Shown one piece after another: positions 1 through 5,263 of a stretch of DNA of 5,352 nucleotides; positions within the stretch are counted from its first letter, which is position 1; each line of letters opens with the position of its first letter. Location of the stretch: positions 1-5,352 of the forward strand of contig JACMRC010000490.1 of NCBI GenBank assembly GCA_014376655.1, written 5' to 3'. The notes beneath the pieces were generated by a model. The model was not told where the DNA came from and did not search any database. It saw only the letters and a list, made by a program, of their open reading frames with translations. Source of the stretch: Mucilaginibacter sp. GTDB taxonomy: Bacteria; Bacteroidota; Bacteroidia; Sphingobacteriales; Sphingobacteriaceae. The translations under genes and the position numbers were made by a program.

Positions 1-257
1 AAATATTTTAAATACTTTTTACCAATTTCTTTTAAGGTAGCTTTTTTATACTTTGCTTCAATAACAGCAATGCCTGGCCCACCACCAAGTTCGTTTTCAA
101 CAATATTATGTAATGCATCAATAAACGGCACATCATCCGGCACCGTTTCTAATGCGCTCAATATATGGTCATACAATTCGTCATACGTTTCACGGTATTT
201 AGAAACCTGGCCCAGTATATTTTCTATGGCTGTAAGCTGTTCCTGGTTGGGCTTCAT
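1..257 (-). CDS. Unknown acidic protein, N-terminal 85 residues, second gene of the PadR operon
   Basis: This is an open reading frame on the minus strand that starts at ATG 257-255 and runs off the left edge, so only 85 codons are visible. The protein begins MKPNQEQLTAIENILGQVSK. The visible part is soluble and helical in character, rich in Glu and Asp up to about residue 56, then has a Gly-rich turn (ELGGGPG, 56-62) and a Lys-rich stretch (69-84). No membrane segment or signal peptide is seen in this part. The start is fixed by a 4-base ATGA overlap with the stop of the PadR gene upstream, a classic sign of translational coupling. Known from other Bacteroidota: PadR regulators are often followed by a coupled gene for a small or membrane protein that the regulator controls. 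I infer the same arrangement here but do not recognise the family. A membrane region may lie beyond the edge. Confidence 0.8.
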   Translation of the reverse strand, partial: MKPNQEQLTAIENILGQVSKYRETYDELYDHILSALETVPDDVPFIDALHNIVENELGGGPGIAVIEAKYKKATLKEIGKKYLKY

Positions 258-592
258 TTTACAGCAGGTTTAAGGCTCAACAACAACTGCAACTGATCTA
301 TAAAAGCCTGCGCTTCGGTTAATTTGCTGGTTACCTCTTTACCACCTTGCTCTGTTAATCGGTAATATTTGCGCACACGGTTATCCACTACTTGGGTAAA
401 GGTTTCTAAAAAACCGTCGGCTTCCAGTTTATGCAGGGCCGGGTATAAAGCGCCTTCGGTAAGCATTACGTCGCCTGCCGAGATCTCTTTTACCTTTTGC
501 GTAATCTCATAACCATACATTTCTGTATTATCTTCCAGCAATTTTAAAATAACAGTCTGCAGGGTACCTTTTAATAATGGATTTGTGCTCAT
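254..592 (-). CDS. PadR family transcriptional regulator
   Basis: This encodes a 112-residue cytoplasmic DNA-binding repressor of the short PadR class, meaning a winged helix plus one dimerising C-terminal helix. The family hallmarks are visible in order: the N-terminal helix with LLKGTLQTVILKLL (6-19), the MYGYEI motif (25-30), the recognition helix region TEGALYPALHKLEADGFL (45-62), and the wing RVRKYYRLTEQG (72-83). A final amphipathic helix covers about residues 84-106. I chose the ATG at 592 rather than the in-frame ATG at 625, because MSTNPLLKG is the usual family N-terminus and because the predicted transcription start falls downstream of 625. The stop overlaps the start of the following gene (ATGA at 254-257), so the two form an operon. 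Palindromes over the promoter suggest autorepression. The ligand or stress sensed cannot be read from the sequence. Confidence 0.93.
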   Translation of the reverse strand: MSTNPLLKGTLQTVILKLLEDNTEMYGYEITQKVKEISAGDVMLTEGALYPALHKLEADGFLETFTQVVDNRVRKYYRLTEQGGKEVTSKLTEAQAFIDQLQLLLSLKPAVK

Positions 593-603
593 AATAAAAC
601 AAA

Positions 604-622
604 CATATAAATAATTTATATG
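604..622. promoter_or_regulatory. Perfect 19-bp palindrome at the PadR operon start site, candidate operator
   Basis: CATATAAATAATTTATATG is a perfect inverted repeat with 9-base arms around a single central A. It lies just downstream of the -7 element at 628-635 and covers the predicted transcription start. A second, imperfect inverted repeat (ATGCATAA-N5-TTATGTAT, 620-640, 7 of 8 pairs) covers the -7 element itself. PadR dimers bind palindromes, often of the ATGT/ACAT kind, at their own promoters, so autoregulation is the simplest reading. The region is very AT-rich, which raises the chance of fortuitous palindromes, and the repeat could also fold as a hairpin at the 5' end of the mRNA. Confidence 0.5.
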
Positions 623-627
623 CATAA

Positions 628-657
628 CAAACTTATGTATATAAATTTAAAAGTCAA
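628..657 (-). promoter_or_regulatory. Bacteroidota-type promoter of the PadR operon
   Basis: Read on the minus strand, TTG (657-655) is followed after exactly 19 bases by TAAGTTTG (635-628). This is a full match to the Bacteroidota sigma-ABfr pattern TTG-N19-21-TAnnTTTG. Transcription should start about 5-10 bases further, near 618-623, giving a leader of roughly 25-30 bases before the ATG at 592. This is a pattern match without experimental support. Confidence 0.65.
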
Positions 658-705
658 TTGCTTAAATAACTTTTTTAGTAACTTAACCTCATTATAGCAG
701 CCCTT

Positions 706-2151
706 ATGAAAACATTAAAATGGCTTATAGCAGTTTGCTTTATAACAATAATACTAAGCGCATTTATTGTAGCAAAGAAAGTTAAGATCGACATCGCGTT
801 AGCAGATACCACCGGCTTTAAAATAGACACACTGGCCCATGACCTGGTGGTGCCATGGCAATTGGTTTTCCTGCCGGATAATAGCCTGTTGTTTACCGAG
901 CGTAACGGCAAGCTGCGCATTTACAAAAACGGTAAACTGGTTGATAAGCCTGCTTTTGTTATCCCTAACATCCCGCAACGCAATAAAACAGGCTGATTGG
1001 GCCTGGTGCTTCACCCCGATTTTATCCATAACCATTTTATTTATATGGCTAACGATTATTGGCAGGGCACTAAAATGCGCCTGCAAATTGTACGGTATGA
1101 GTTCAGGAACGATACTTTAATAAAACCATTGGTTATAAGGGATGATATCCACGCCAATCAAAACCATACGGGTTGCCGTTTAGTTTTCGGCCCTGACAAA
1201 AAATTGTATATAACCACAGGCGACGCCGACGAAGCTATTTTAGCACAGGACTTGAAAGCTCTTAACGGCAAGATCCTGAGATTTAATGATGATGGTACAA
1301 TCCCGCCTGATAATCCTTTTTTTAACAATGATACTGCCCGCAAAGAGATCTGGACCTACGGCCACCGCAACCCGCAGGGACTGGTGTTTGAGCCGGGCAC
1401 AAATACACTATTCGACTCGGAACATGGACCAACCGGCGGCGACGAGATCAACATCGTTAAAAAAGGAATGAATTATGGCTGGCCCATTATCCATCACCAG
1501 TTAGCAAAAGAGGGTATGGTGACACCACTGGCTGAGTTTACACCATCCATCGGACCAAGCGAGGCCATGTTTTACAAAGGCGATAAGTTTTCGCAATTAA
1601 AAGGCAAGCTATTGGTAGCCTGTATGCGTGGCGAAGGTATTTTAGTGCTACCACTCAATAGCGACAAAATAGTTAGCCAGGAGATCTTATTTAAAAAGAC
1701 CTTTGGCCGCATCCGCTCGTTAATTACCGGCCCGGATGGATATATCTATATGTCGACCACTAACGTAGACCCGGCAGAAGGAAAACCAAGGCCGGGCGAT
1801 GATATGATCTTGCGCCTGCGCCCGTCCGGTAGCAGCAACCTAATGTTAACCTCACAAAAAATTGATGCGAACATGGTTGCCCAAACCTCGCCTGTGAAAA
1901 TGACCACCTCAATGCTCATCCAGCAAATGTGTGCCAGTTGCCATGGTAATGATTTGAAAGGAACAGACAAAGGGGCCAACCTAATAACCGCAACCCTAAA
2001 ACATGGTAGCGATAAGCAATCTATAATTAATACCATAACCAACGGCGTGTTAGATAAAGGCATGCCTGCATGGAATGGGGCGATAAGTAAAGTTGATATA
2101 GATAAGATTGCGAGTTATATTATAGCTAAAAGGAAAGCGGCTAAGCGATAA
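706..2151 (+). pseudogene. PQQ-dependent sugar (glucose/sorbosone) dehydrogenase with C-terminal cytochrome c, broken by an in-frame TGA
   Basis: The frame from ATG 706 to TAA 2151 would encode 481 positions, but codon 97 (994-996) is TGA; the frame after it is intact. In order: an N-terminal hydrophobic export segment (residues 4-23, no clear lipobox); the beta-propeller of the soluble glucose dehydrogenase/YliI family (about 30-375); and a class I cytochrome c domain (about 400-475). Visible landmarks are NHTG with H154 (likely catalytic base, equivalent to His144 of Acinetobacter sGDH), FGPD, GHRNPQGL (219-226, PQQ contacts), EHGPTGGDEIN (239-249), NYGWP (256-260), heme site CASCH (409-413) and heme ligand M453 in GMPAW. 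A working enzyme would oxidise an aldose in the periplasm and pass electrons through PQQ to heme. The family usually has GLLG or similar at the stop site, so one base change explains it. A product starting at TTG 997 would lack the export signal and propeller start and could not receive heme in the periplasm. A sequencing error is the main alternative. Confidence 0.85.
994..996 (+). other. Premature in-frame TGA inside the sugar dehydrogenase
   Basis: The sequence reads GGC TGA TTG GGC CTG, giving G-stop-LGLVLHPDF, in the middle of the conserved first propeller blade. Both sides are in the same frame and both carry family motifs, so this is a substitution and not a frameshift. TTA to TGA (Leu) or TGG to TGA (Trp) would each restore a family-like sequence. 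Confidence 0.9.
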
Positions 2152-2166
2152 ATTACCCCCCAAGCG

Positions 2167-2182
2167 CGTCATTGCAATGACG
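2167..2182. repeat. Perfect 16-bp palindrome, possible remnant of an intergenic repeat
   Basis: CGTCATTGCAATGACG is a perfect palindrome with two 8-base arms and no spacer. It lies 16 bases after the dehydrogenase stop and 15 bases before the terminator. From memory, its outer half resembles the CGTCATTGCGAGG type of dispersed repeat found in many bacterial genomes. With no loop it would fold poorly as RNA, so a DNA-level origin such as a collapsed repeat or a protein site is more likely than a terminator. Confidence 0.45.
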
Positions 2183-2196
2183 TAAAGGTTAAACTA

Positions 2197-2230
2197 AAAA
2201 GCCGTCCCAACACAAGTCGGGATGGCTTTT
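2197..2230. terminator. Bidirectional intrinsic terminator between the dehydrogenase and gyrB
   Basis: AAAAGCCGTCCC (2197-2208) pairs with GGGATGGCTTTT (2219-2230) around a 10-base loop. The result is a 12-bp stem with one G-U wobble, flanked by A and T runs so that it works on either strand. It sits between two convergent genes, the dehydrogenase ending at 2151 and gyrB ending at 2275, and can serve both. Confidence 0.85.
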
Positions 2231-2245
2231 CAAAATCCTATAATT

Positions 2246-2274
2246 CCGAAATCGAACTTCCGAAATCCGAAATC
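2246..2274. repeat. Short CCGAAATC repeat cluster next to the gyrB stop
   Basis: CCGAAATC occurs at 2246-2253, 2260-2267 and 2267-2274, with TTCCGAAATC shared by the first two copies and a 7-base tandem step between the last two. Sequences of this kind are, from memory, common between genes in Sphingobacteriaceae. The last copy directly abuts the gyrB stop codon. No function is evident. Confidence 0.5.
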
Positions 2275-4233
2275 CTAAGTATCTATTCTGGCGTACTTGG
2301 CATTCTTCTCAATAAATGCACGGCGTGGGGCAACCTCATCGCCCATTAGCATAGAGAAAGTATGATCGCACTCTGCAGCGTTTTCAATAGTGGCTTTTTT
2401 AAGTGTACGGCGGGCAGGGTCCATGGTGGTTTCCCATAATTGCTCGGCGTTCATCTCACCCAAACCTTTGTAACGTTGTACGTGTACACTGTCTTCCTTA
2501 CCGGCACCTTTTAGTTTTTGTATAGCGGCGTCGCGTTGATCTTCGGTCCAGCAGTATTCAAACTCTTTACCTTTTTTAACCTGGTAAAGCGGTGGCGATG
2601 CAATGTAAACGTAACCAGCCTCTATCAACTCCTTCATATAACGGAAGAAGAAAGTAAGGATCAACGTTGTAATGTGCGATCCATCCACGTCAGCATCCGT
2701 CATTATCACAACTTTGTGGTAACGCAGCTTGGTTATATTTAATGCTTTATCATCCTCGGGCGTGCCACGGCTTACACCAAGGCCGGTAAACATGTTCTTT
2801 ATCTCTTCGTTCTCGTAGATCTTGTGCTCCATAGCTTTCTCTACGTTAAGTATCTTACCCCTTAACGGTAGGATAGCCTGGTACTCGCGGTTACGGCCCT
2901 GCTTGGCAGTACCACCCGCGGAGTCACCTTCGACAAGGTAAAGCTCGCATAAAGCCGGATCGCTGTTAGCGCAATCAGATAGCTTGCCGGGCAAACCAGA
3001 GCCACCCATAACGCTTTTACGCTGCACCATTTCGCGTGCTTTACGCGCAGCGGCACGGGCCGTAGCAGCCAATACAACCTTGCTCACAATCATGCGGGCC
3101 TCTTTAGGGTGTTCTTCCAGGTAGTTGCCTAAAATCTCGCCTACGGCCATGTCAACAGCACCCATTACCTCGTTGTTACCCAACTTGCCTTTGGTTTGGC
3201 CCTCAAATTGTGGCTCCTGCACTTTTACAGAAATTACTGCGGTCAATCCTTCGCGGAAATCGTCACCGGTAATTTCAACCTTAAGGTTCTTTAACAAACC
3301 TTCTTTATCGGCATAGCTTTTTAAAGTACGGGTCAGTCCCCTGCGGAACCCTGCAACGTGTGTACCACCTTCGTGCGTATTAATGTTATTTACATACGAG
3401 AATACATTCTCTGAGTAAGTATCATTATACTGCAAAGCCAGTTCGACAGGGATGCCTTGTTTAATACCATCAACATAAATAGGCTCAGGTATGATTGAAG
3501 TACGGGTTCCATCCAAAAACTTAACAAACTCGCTTAAGCCACCTGTCGAATAAAATTCTTCTGTTAAGAAAGAACCATCATCGTTGGGCTCGCGTTCGTC
3601 GGTTAATGTTAACCTGATACCTTTGTTAAGATAAGCCAACTCGCGTAAACGGGCAGCCAGTGTATCAAATTTATATTCGACAGTCAGGGTAAATATCGTA
3701 GGATCAGGCTGGAAGGTTTGGGTGGTACCGGTACGTGCTGATGTACCAATTTCTTTAACCTCAAACAAAGGCTTACCTTCAGAATATTCCTGGGTAAACA
3801 TTTTGCCATCGCGCTCAACAACGGTTTTCATGTGGGTTGATAACGCATTAACGCAACTTACACCCACACCGTGCAAACCCCCCGATACTTTGTAAGTGTC
3901 TTTATCAAACTTACCACCGGCGTGCAAAACGGTCATTACAATTTGTAGTGCCGATACTTTTTCTTTAGTGGTGATACCCGTAGGGATACCACGGCCATTA
4001 TCAACAACGGTTATAGAGTTGCCTTTATGGATAAAAACATTTATAGTATCGCAGTAACCGGCTAAAGCCTCATCGATAGAGTTATCTACAACCTCATACA
4101 CTAAATGATGCAAGCCTTTTACGCCTGTATCGCCAATGTACATGGAAGGGCGCTTGCGTACCGCCTCTAAACCCTCTAAAACCTGTATATTATCTGCTGA
4201 GTAATTCGATTTGTCTATATTTTCTTCGCTCAT
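2275..4233 (-). CDS. gyrB: DNA gyrase subunit B
   Basis: GyrB is the ATPase subunit of the A2B2 type II topoisomerase that introduces negative supercoils into DNA. The 652-residue protein is complete. The GHKL ATPase has E47 (catalytic base, E. coli Glu42), N51, D78 (E. coli Asp73), GRGIP (80-84) and the lid GGLHGVG (118-124). The transducer has the ATP-contacting lysine K348 in QTKGKLG (E. coli Lys337). The TOPRIM domain has E435 in EGDSAGG and D513, D515 and D517 in TDADVDG for metal binding, followed by QRYKGLGEMN. It is about 150 residues shorter than the E. coli protein because it lacks the C-terminal insertion, as is usual in Bacteroidota. I chose ATG 4233 (MSEENIDKSNYSADNIQ) over the in-frame TTG at 4281, because the latter overlaps the predicted -7 element and adds residues not typical of the family. 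ParE is the main alternative but fits less well by length and ends. Confidence 0.97.
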   Translation of the reverse strand: MSEENIDKSNYSADNIQVLEGLEAVRKRPSMYIGDTGVKGLHHLVYEVVDNSIDEALAGYCDTINVFIHKGNSITVVDNGRGIPTGITTKEKVSALQIVMTVLHAGGKFDKDTYKVSGGLHGVGVSCVNALSTHMKTVVERDGKMFTQEYSEGKPLFEVKEIGTSARTGTTQTFQPDPTIFTLTVEYKFDTLAARLRELAYLNKGIRLTLTDEREPNDDGSFLTEEFYSTGGLSEFVKFLDGTRTSIIPEPIYVDGIKQGIPVELALQYNDTYSENVFSYVNNINTHEGGTHVAGFRRGLTRTLKSYADKEGLLKNLKVEITGDDFREGLTAVISVKVQEPQFEGQTKGKLGNNEVMGAVDMAVGEILGNYLEEHPKEARMIVSKVVLAATARAAARKAREMVQRKSVMGGSGLPGKLSDCANSDPALCELYLVEGDSAGGTAKQGRNREYQAILPLRGKILNVEKAMEHKIYENEEIKNMFTGLGVSRGTPEDDKALNITKLRYHKVVIMTDADVDGSHITTLILTFFFRYMKELIEAGYVYIASPPLYQVKKGKEFEYCWTEDQRDAAIQKLKGAGKEDSVHVQRYKGLGEMNAEQLWETTMDPARRTLKKATIENAAECDHTFSMLMGDEVAPRRAFIEKNAKYARIDT

Positions 4234-4255
4234 ATTTGGGTTAAAACAATAACTC

Positions 4256-4270
4256 ACTCCAACAAGGAGT
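4256..4270 (-). other. Small hairpin at the 5' end of the gyrB leader
   Basis: On the minus strand ACTCC and GGAGT form a perfect 5-bp stem with the 5-base loop TTGTT. If transcription starts about 7 bases after the -7 element (near 4272), this hairpin is almost at the 5' end of the mRNA and could protect it from decay. The stem is short and may be fortuitous. Confidence 0.3.
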
Positions 4271-4278
4271 CCTATGGA

Positions 4279-4309
4279 CAAAAATACTCATTTTAAAGCA
4301 TTTTTTCAC
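4279..4309 (-). promoter_or_regulatory. Probable gyrB promoter
   Basis: On the minus strand TATTTTTG (4286-4279) fits TAnnTTTG. A GTG triplet (4309-4307) stands 20 bases upstream where TTG is expected, so the -33 element is one base off consensus. The leader to ATG 4233 would be about 35-42 bases. Confidence 0.5.
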
Positions 4310-4328
4310 TACTGTTGATAAAATGAGT
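4286..4328. promoter_or_regulatory. Perfect 10-bp inverted repeat bracketing the gyrB promoter
   Basis: ACTCATTTTA (4286-4295) and TAAAATGAGT (4319-4328) are perfect reverse complements 23 bases apart. The left arm begins at the edge of the gyrB -7 element and the right arm lies just upstream of its -33 region, so the pair embraces the promoter. A dimeric or looping regulator of gyrase expression is possible. The arms are AT-rich and no regulator is identified. Confidence 0.4.
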
Positions 4329-4372
4329 GGTTATTGATATACTTATACGTGGGTCAAAAATGGCATCGAAAT

Positions 4373-4384
4373 TATCCCGGGATA
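4373..4384. repeat. 12-bp palindrome in the gyrB/lipoprotein divergent region
   Basis: TATCCCGGGATA is a perfect palindrome with a GC core in an otherwise AT-rich region. It lies between the gyrB promoter and the lipoprotein promoter. It could be a protein-binding site for either gene, but nothing else supports that. The stretch 4385-4450 around it shows no convincing gene on either strand. Confidence 0.35.
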
Positions 4385-4457
4385 TAATGGGTTAGGAAAC
4401 AGGTTCTCAATGGATCAAGACTATATAGCAGCTGTTTTTTTTAGCTATGGTAATTGA

Positions 4458-4488
4458 TTAGGATAGTTAGGATGAAAGTTTATCTTTG
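4458..4488 (+). promoter_or_regulatory. Probable promoter of the OmpH-like lipoprotein gene
   Basis: TATCTTTG (4481-4488) is a full match to the Bacteroidota -7 pattern TAnnTTTG. At the preferred spacing of 20 bases there is only TTA (4458-4460), while a proper TTG sits at 4454-4456 with a longer gap of 24. Transcription would start near 4495, leaving a leader of about 60 bases. Confidence 0.5.
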
Positions 4489-4510
4489 TGAAAATTTTAT
4501 TAAAAAATAA

Positions 4511-4527
4511 CGATGCGTTTAGCATCG
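4511..4527 (+). other. Hairpin in the leader of the OmpH-like gene
   Basis: CGATGC (4511-4516) and GCATCG (4522-4527) form a perfect 6-bp stem around the 5-base loop GTTTA. It lies about 30 bases before the start codon and is followed by an unstructured A/C-rich stretch leading to the ATG. It lacks a T-run, so it is not a terminator. It may stabilise the mRNA or tune translation. Confidence 0.4.
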
Positions 4528-4556
4528 CCAAATATCAAAAAACAACAACAATTTAA

Positions 4557-5150
4557 ATGAAAACCACGGGTTCTACATTAACAAAAATCACATTAGGTTT
4601 ATTAATTGCCGCAAGCGTTGCTGCCTGCAATAACAAACCTGTTGCACCGGCTGCGGCTGCAATCACTACTACTATAGCAGATAAGGGAACAACAGTATAT
4701 ATCAACTCTGATACTTTATTAAGCAAGTACGAGTATGCTAAAGATATGCAGGCGCGCCTTAATGAAAAAGGCAAAGCGGCACAAAACGAAGTTGCATCAA
4801 GGGGCCAGGCTTTACAACGCGAAATTGCCGAATACCAAAAAATAGCCGGCACTTTGCCTGCCGATAAACGCCAGACTACCGAGCAACGCCTTGGCCGCGA
4901 GCAACAGGAATTTCAAAAGTTCCAGCAAAGTGAATCGGCTGATGTACAGACTGAGCAGGCTACAGAAACAGGTAAACTGTTTGACAAGCTAACAGAATTT
5001 TCTAAAACCTACGCTAAACAAAAAGGTTACAAATTGGTATTAACGTACTCAAGAAGCGCCCCGGGTGTTTTATATGTCGACCCAAGCCTTGACATTACTG
5101 CCGAAGCACTTAAAAACTTAAACGACGCTTACGCGAAGGATAAAAAATAG
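4557..5150 (+). CDS. OmpH/Skp-family periplasmic chaperone-like lipoprotein
   Basis: This 197-residue protein has a lipoprotein signal peptide: KITLGLLIAASVAAC with lipobox VAAC and the lipidated cysteine at C24. The next residues (NNKP) are not acidic, so inner-face anchoring in the periplasm is more likely than surface export. After a short Ala/Thr-rich linker come the OmpH features: a first beta-strand VYINSDTLL (47-55), a long charged Gln/Glu/Lys-rich helical hairpin (about 56-150, coiled-coil-like), and closing strands YKLVLTYSR and VLYVDPSLDIT (158-181). The LDIT-type ending is typical of the family. Skp/OmpH proteins are jellyfish-shaped trimers that hold unfolded outer membrane proteins. 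Whether this lipidated version does the same is inferred. It is transcribed alone, divergently from gyrB, with its own promoter and terminator. There is no Shine-Dalgarno sequence; the leader is A-rich, as is normal for the phylum. Confidence 0.9.
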   Translation: MKTTGSTLTKITLGLLIAASVAACNNKPVAPAAAAITTTIADKGTTVYINSDTLLSKYEYAKDMQARLNEKGKAAQNEVASRGQALQREIAEYQKIAGTLPADKRQTTEQRLGREQQEFQKFQQSESADVQTEQATETGKLFDKLTEFSKTYAKQKGYKLVLTYSRSAPGVLYVDPSLDITAEALKNLNDAYAKDKK

Positions 5151-5153
5151 TTA

Positions 5154-5189
5154 GATGTGCAGATATGCAAATGCGCGGATGTGCAGATG
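5154..5189. repeat. Decayed tandem array of an 8-bp unit
   Basis: Read in steps of eight from 5154 the sequence is GATGTGCA, GATATGCA, AATGCGCG, GATGTGCA and then GATG. This gives four and a half copies of a unit close to GATGTGCA, with an 11-base exact repeat GATGTGCAGAT at 5154-5164 and 5178-5188. The array starts three bases after the lipoprotein stop codon. Similar short arrays seem to be common between genes in Sphingobacteriaceae. Function is unknown. Confidence 0.6.
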
Positions 5190-5212
5190 CCTGACAATTT
5201 AATTTTAATATT

Positions 5213-5247
5213 AAAAACCTCAGCTATAAGTTGGGGTTTTTCTTTTT
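5213..5247 (+). terminator. Intrinsic terminator after the OmpH-like gene
   Basis: AAAAACCTCAGCT (5213-5225) pairs with AGTTGGGGTTTTT (5229-5241) around a 3-base loop. The 13-bp stem has two G-U wobbles and is followed by a T-rich tail to 5247. The A/T-flanked stem may also stop transcription from the other side. It ends only 17 bases before the next start codon. Confidence 0.88.
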
Positions 5248-5249
5248 AT

Positions 5250-5255
5250 GGAGGG
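5250..5255 (+). promoter_or_regulatory. Strong Shine-Dalgarno sequence of the deaminase gene
   Basis: GGAGGG lies 8 bases before ATG 5264, an ideal match and distance. It decides the start against the out-of-frame ATG at 5248. Such a strong site is unusual in Bacteroidota, and the other genes in this window have none. Confidence 0.7.
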
Positions 5256-5263
5256 AAACAATT

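Noticed and set aside
381..389. TTATCCACT, one base off a DnaA box
   Set aside because: It is a single site inside the PadR coding region with no cluster of further boxes, so it does not indicate an origin.
593..625. Longer PadR protein starting at ATG 625
   Set aside because: The extra residues are not family-like and this ATG lies at or upstream of the predicted transcription start.
994..1030. Selenocysteine insertion at the TGA, with GGTG-CTT-CACC as a possible SECIS-like hairpin downstream
   Set aside because: The stem is only 4 bp with a 3-base loop, the family has no cysteine or selenocysteine at this place, and the position is structural rather than redox-active.
799..1086. Open frames opposite and alongside the dehydrogenase, for example on the minus strand here
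   Set aside because: They overlap a recognisable gene, show no family features of their own and look like chance frames.
997..2151. Independent gene starting at TTG 997
   Set aside because: It would begin inside the first propeller blade and lack any export signal, although its cytochrome c domain needs export for heme attachment. It is the downstream part of the broken gene.
2518..3316. Open frames inside gyrB on either strand
   Set aside because: All lie within the conserved GyrB coding sequence and have low-complexity or arbitrary translations.
4234..4281. Longer GyrB starting at TTG 4281
   Set aside because: The codon overlaps the predicted -7 element, and the extension is atypical; ATG 4233 gives the usual N-terminus.
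4300..4480. Possible small gene or small RNA in the gyrB/lipoprotein divergent region
   Set aside because: No frame with plausible start, length and composition was found, and no promoter-terminator pair defines an RNA; the palindromes are better seen as control sites.
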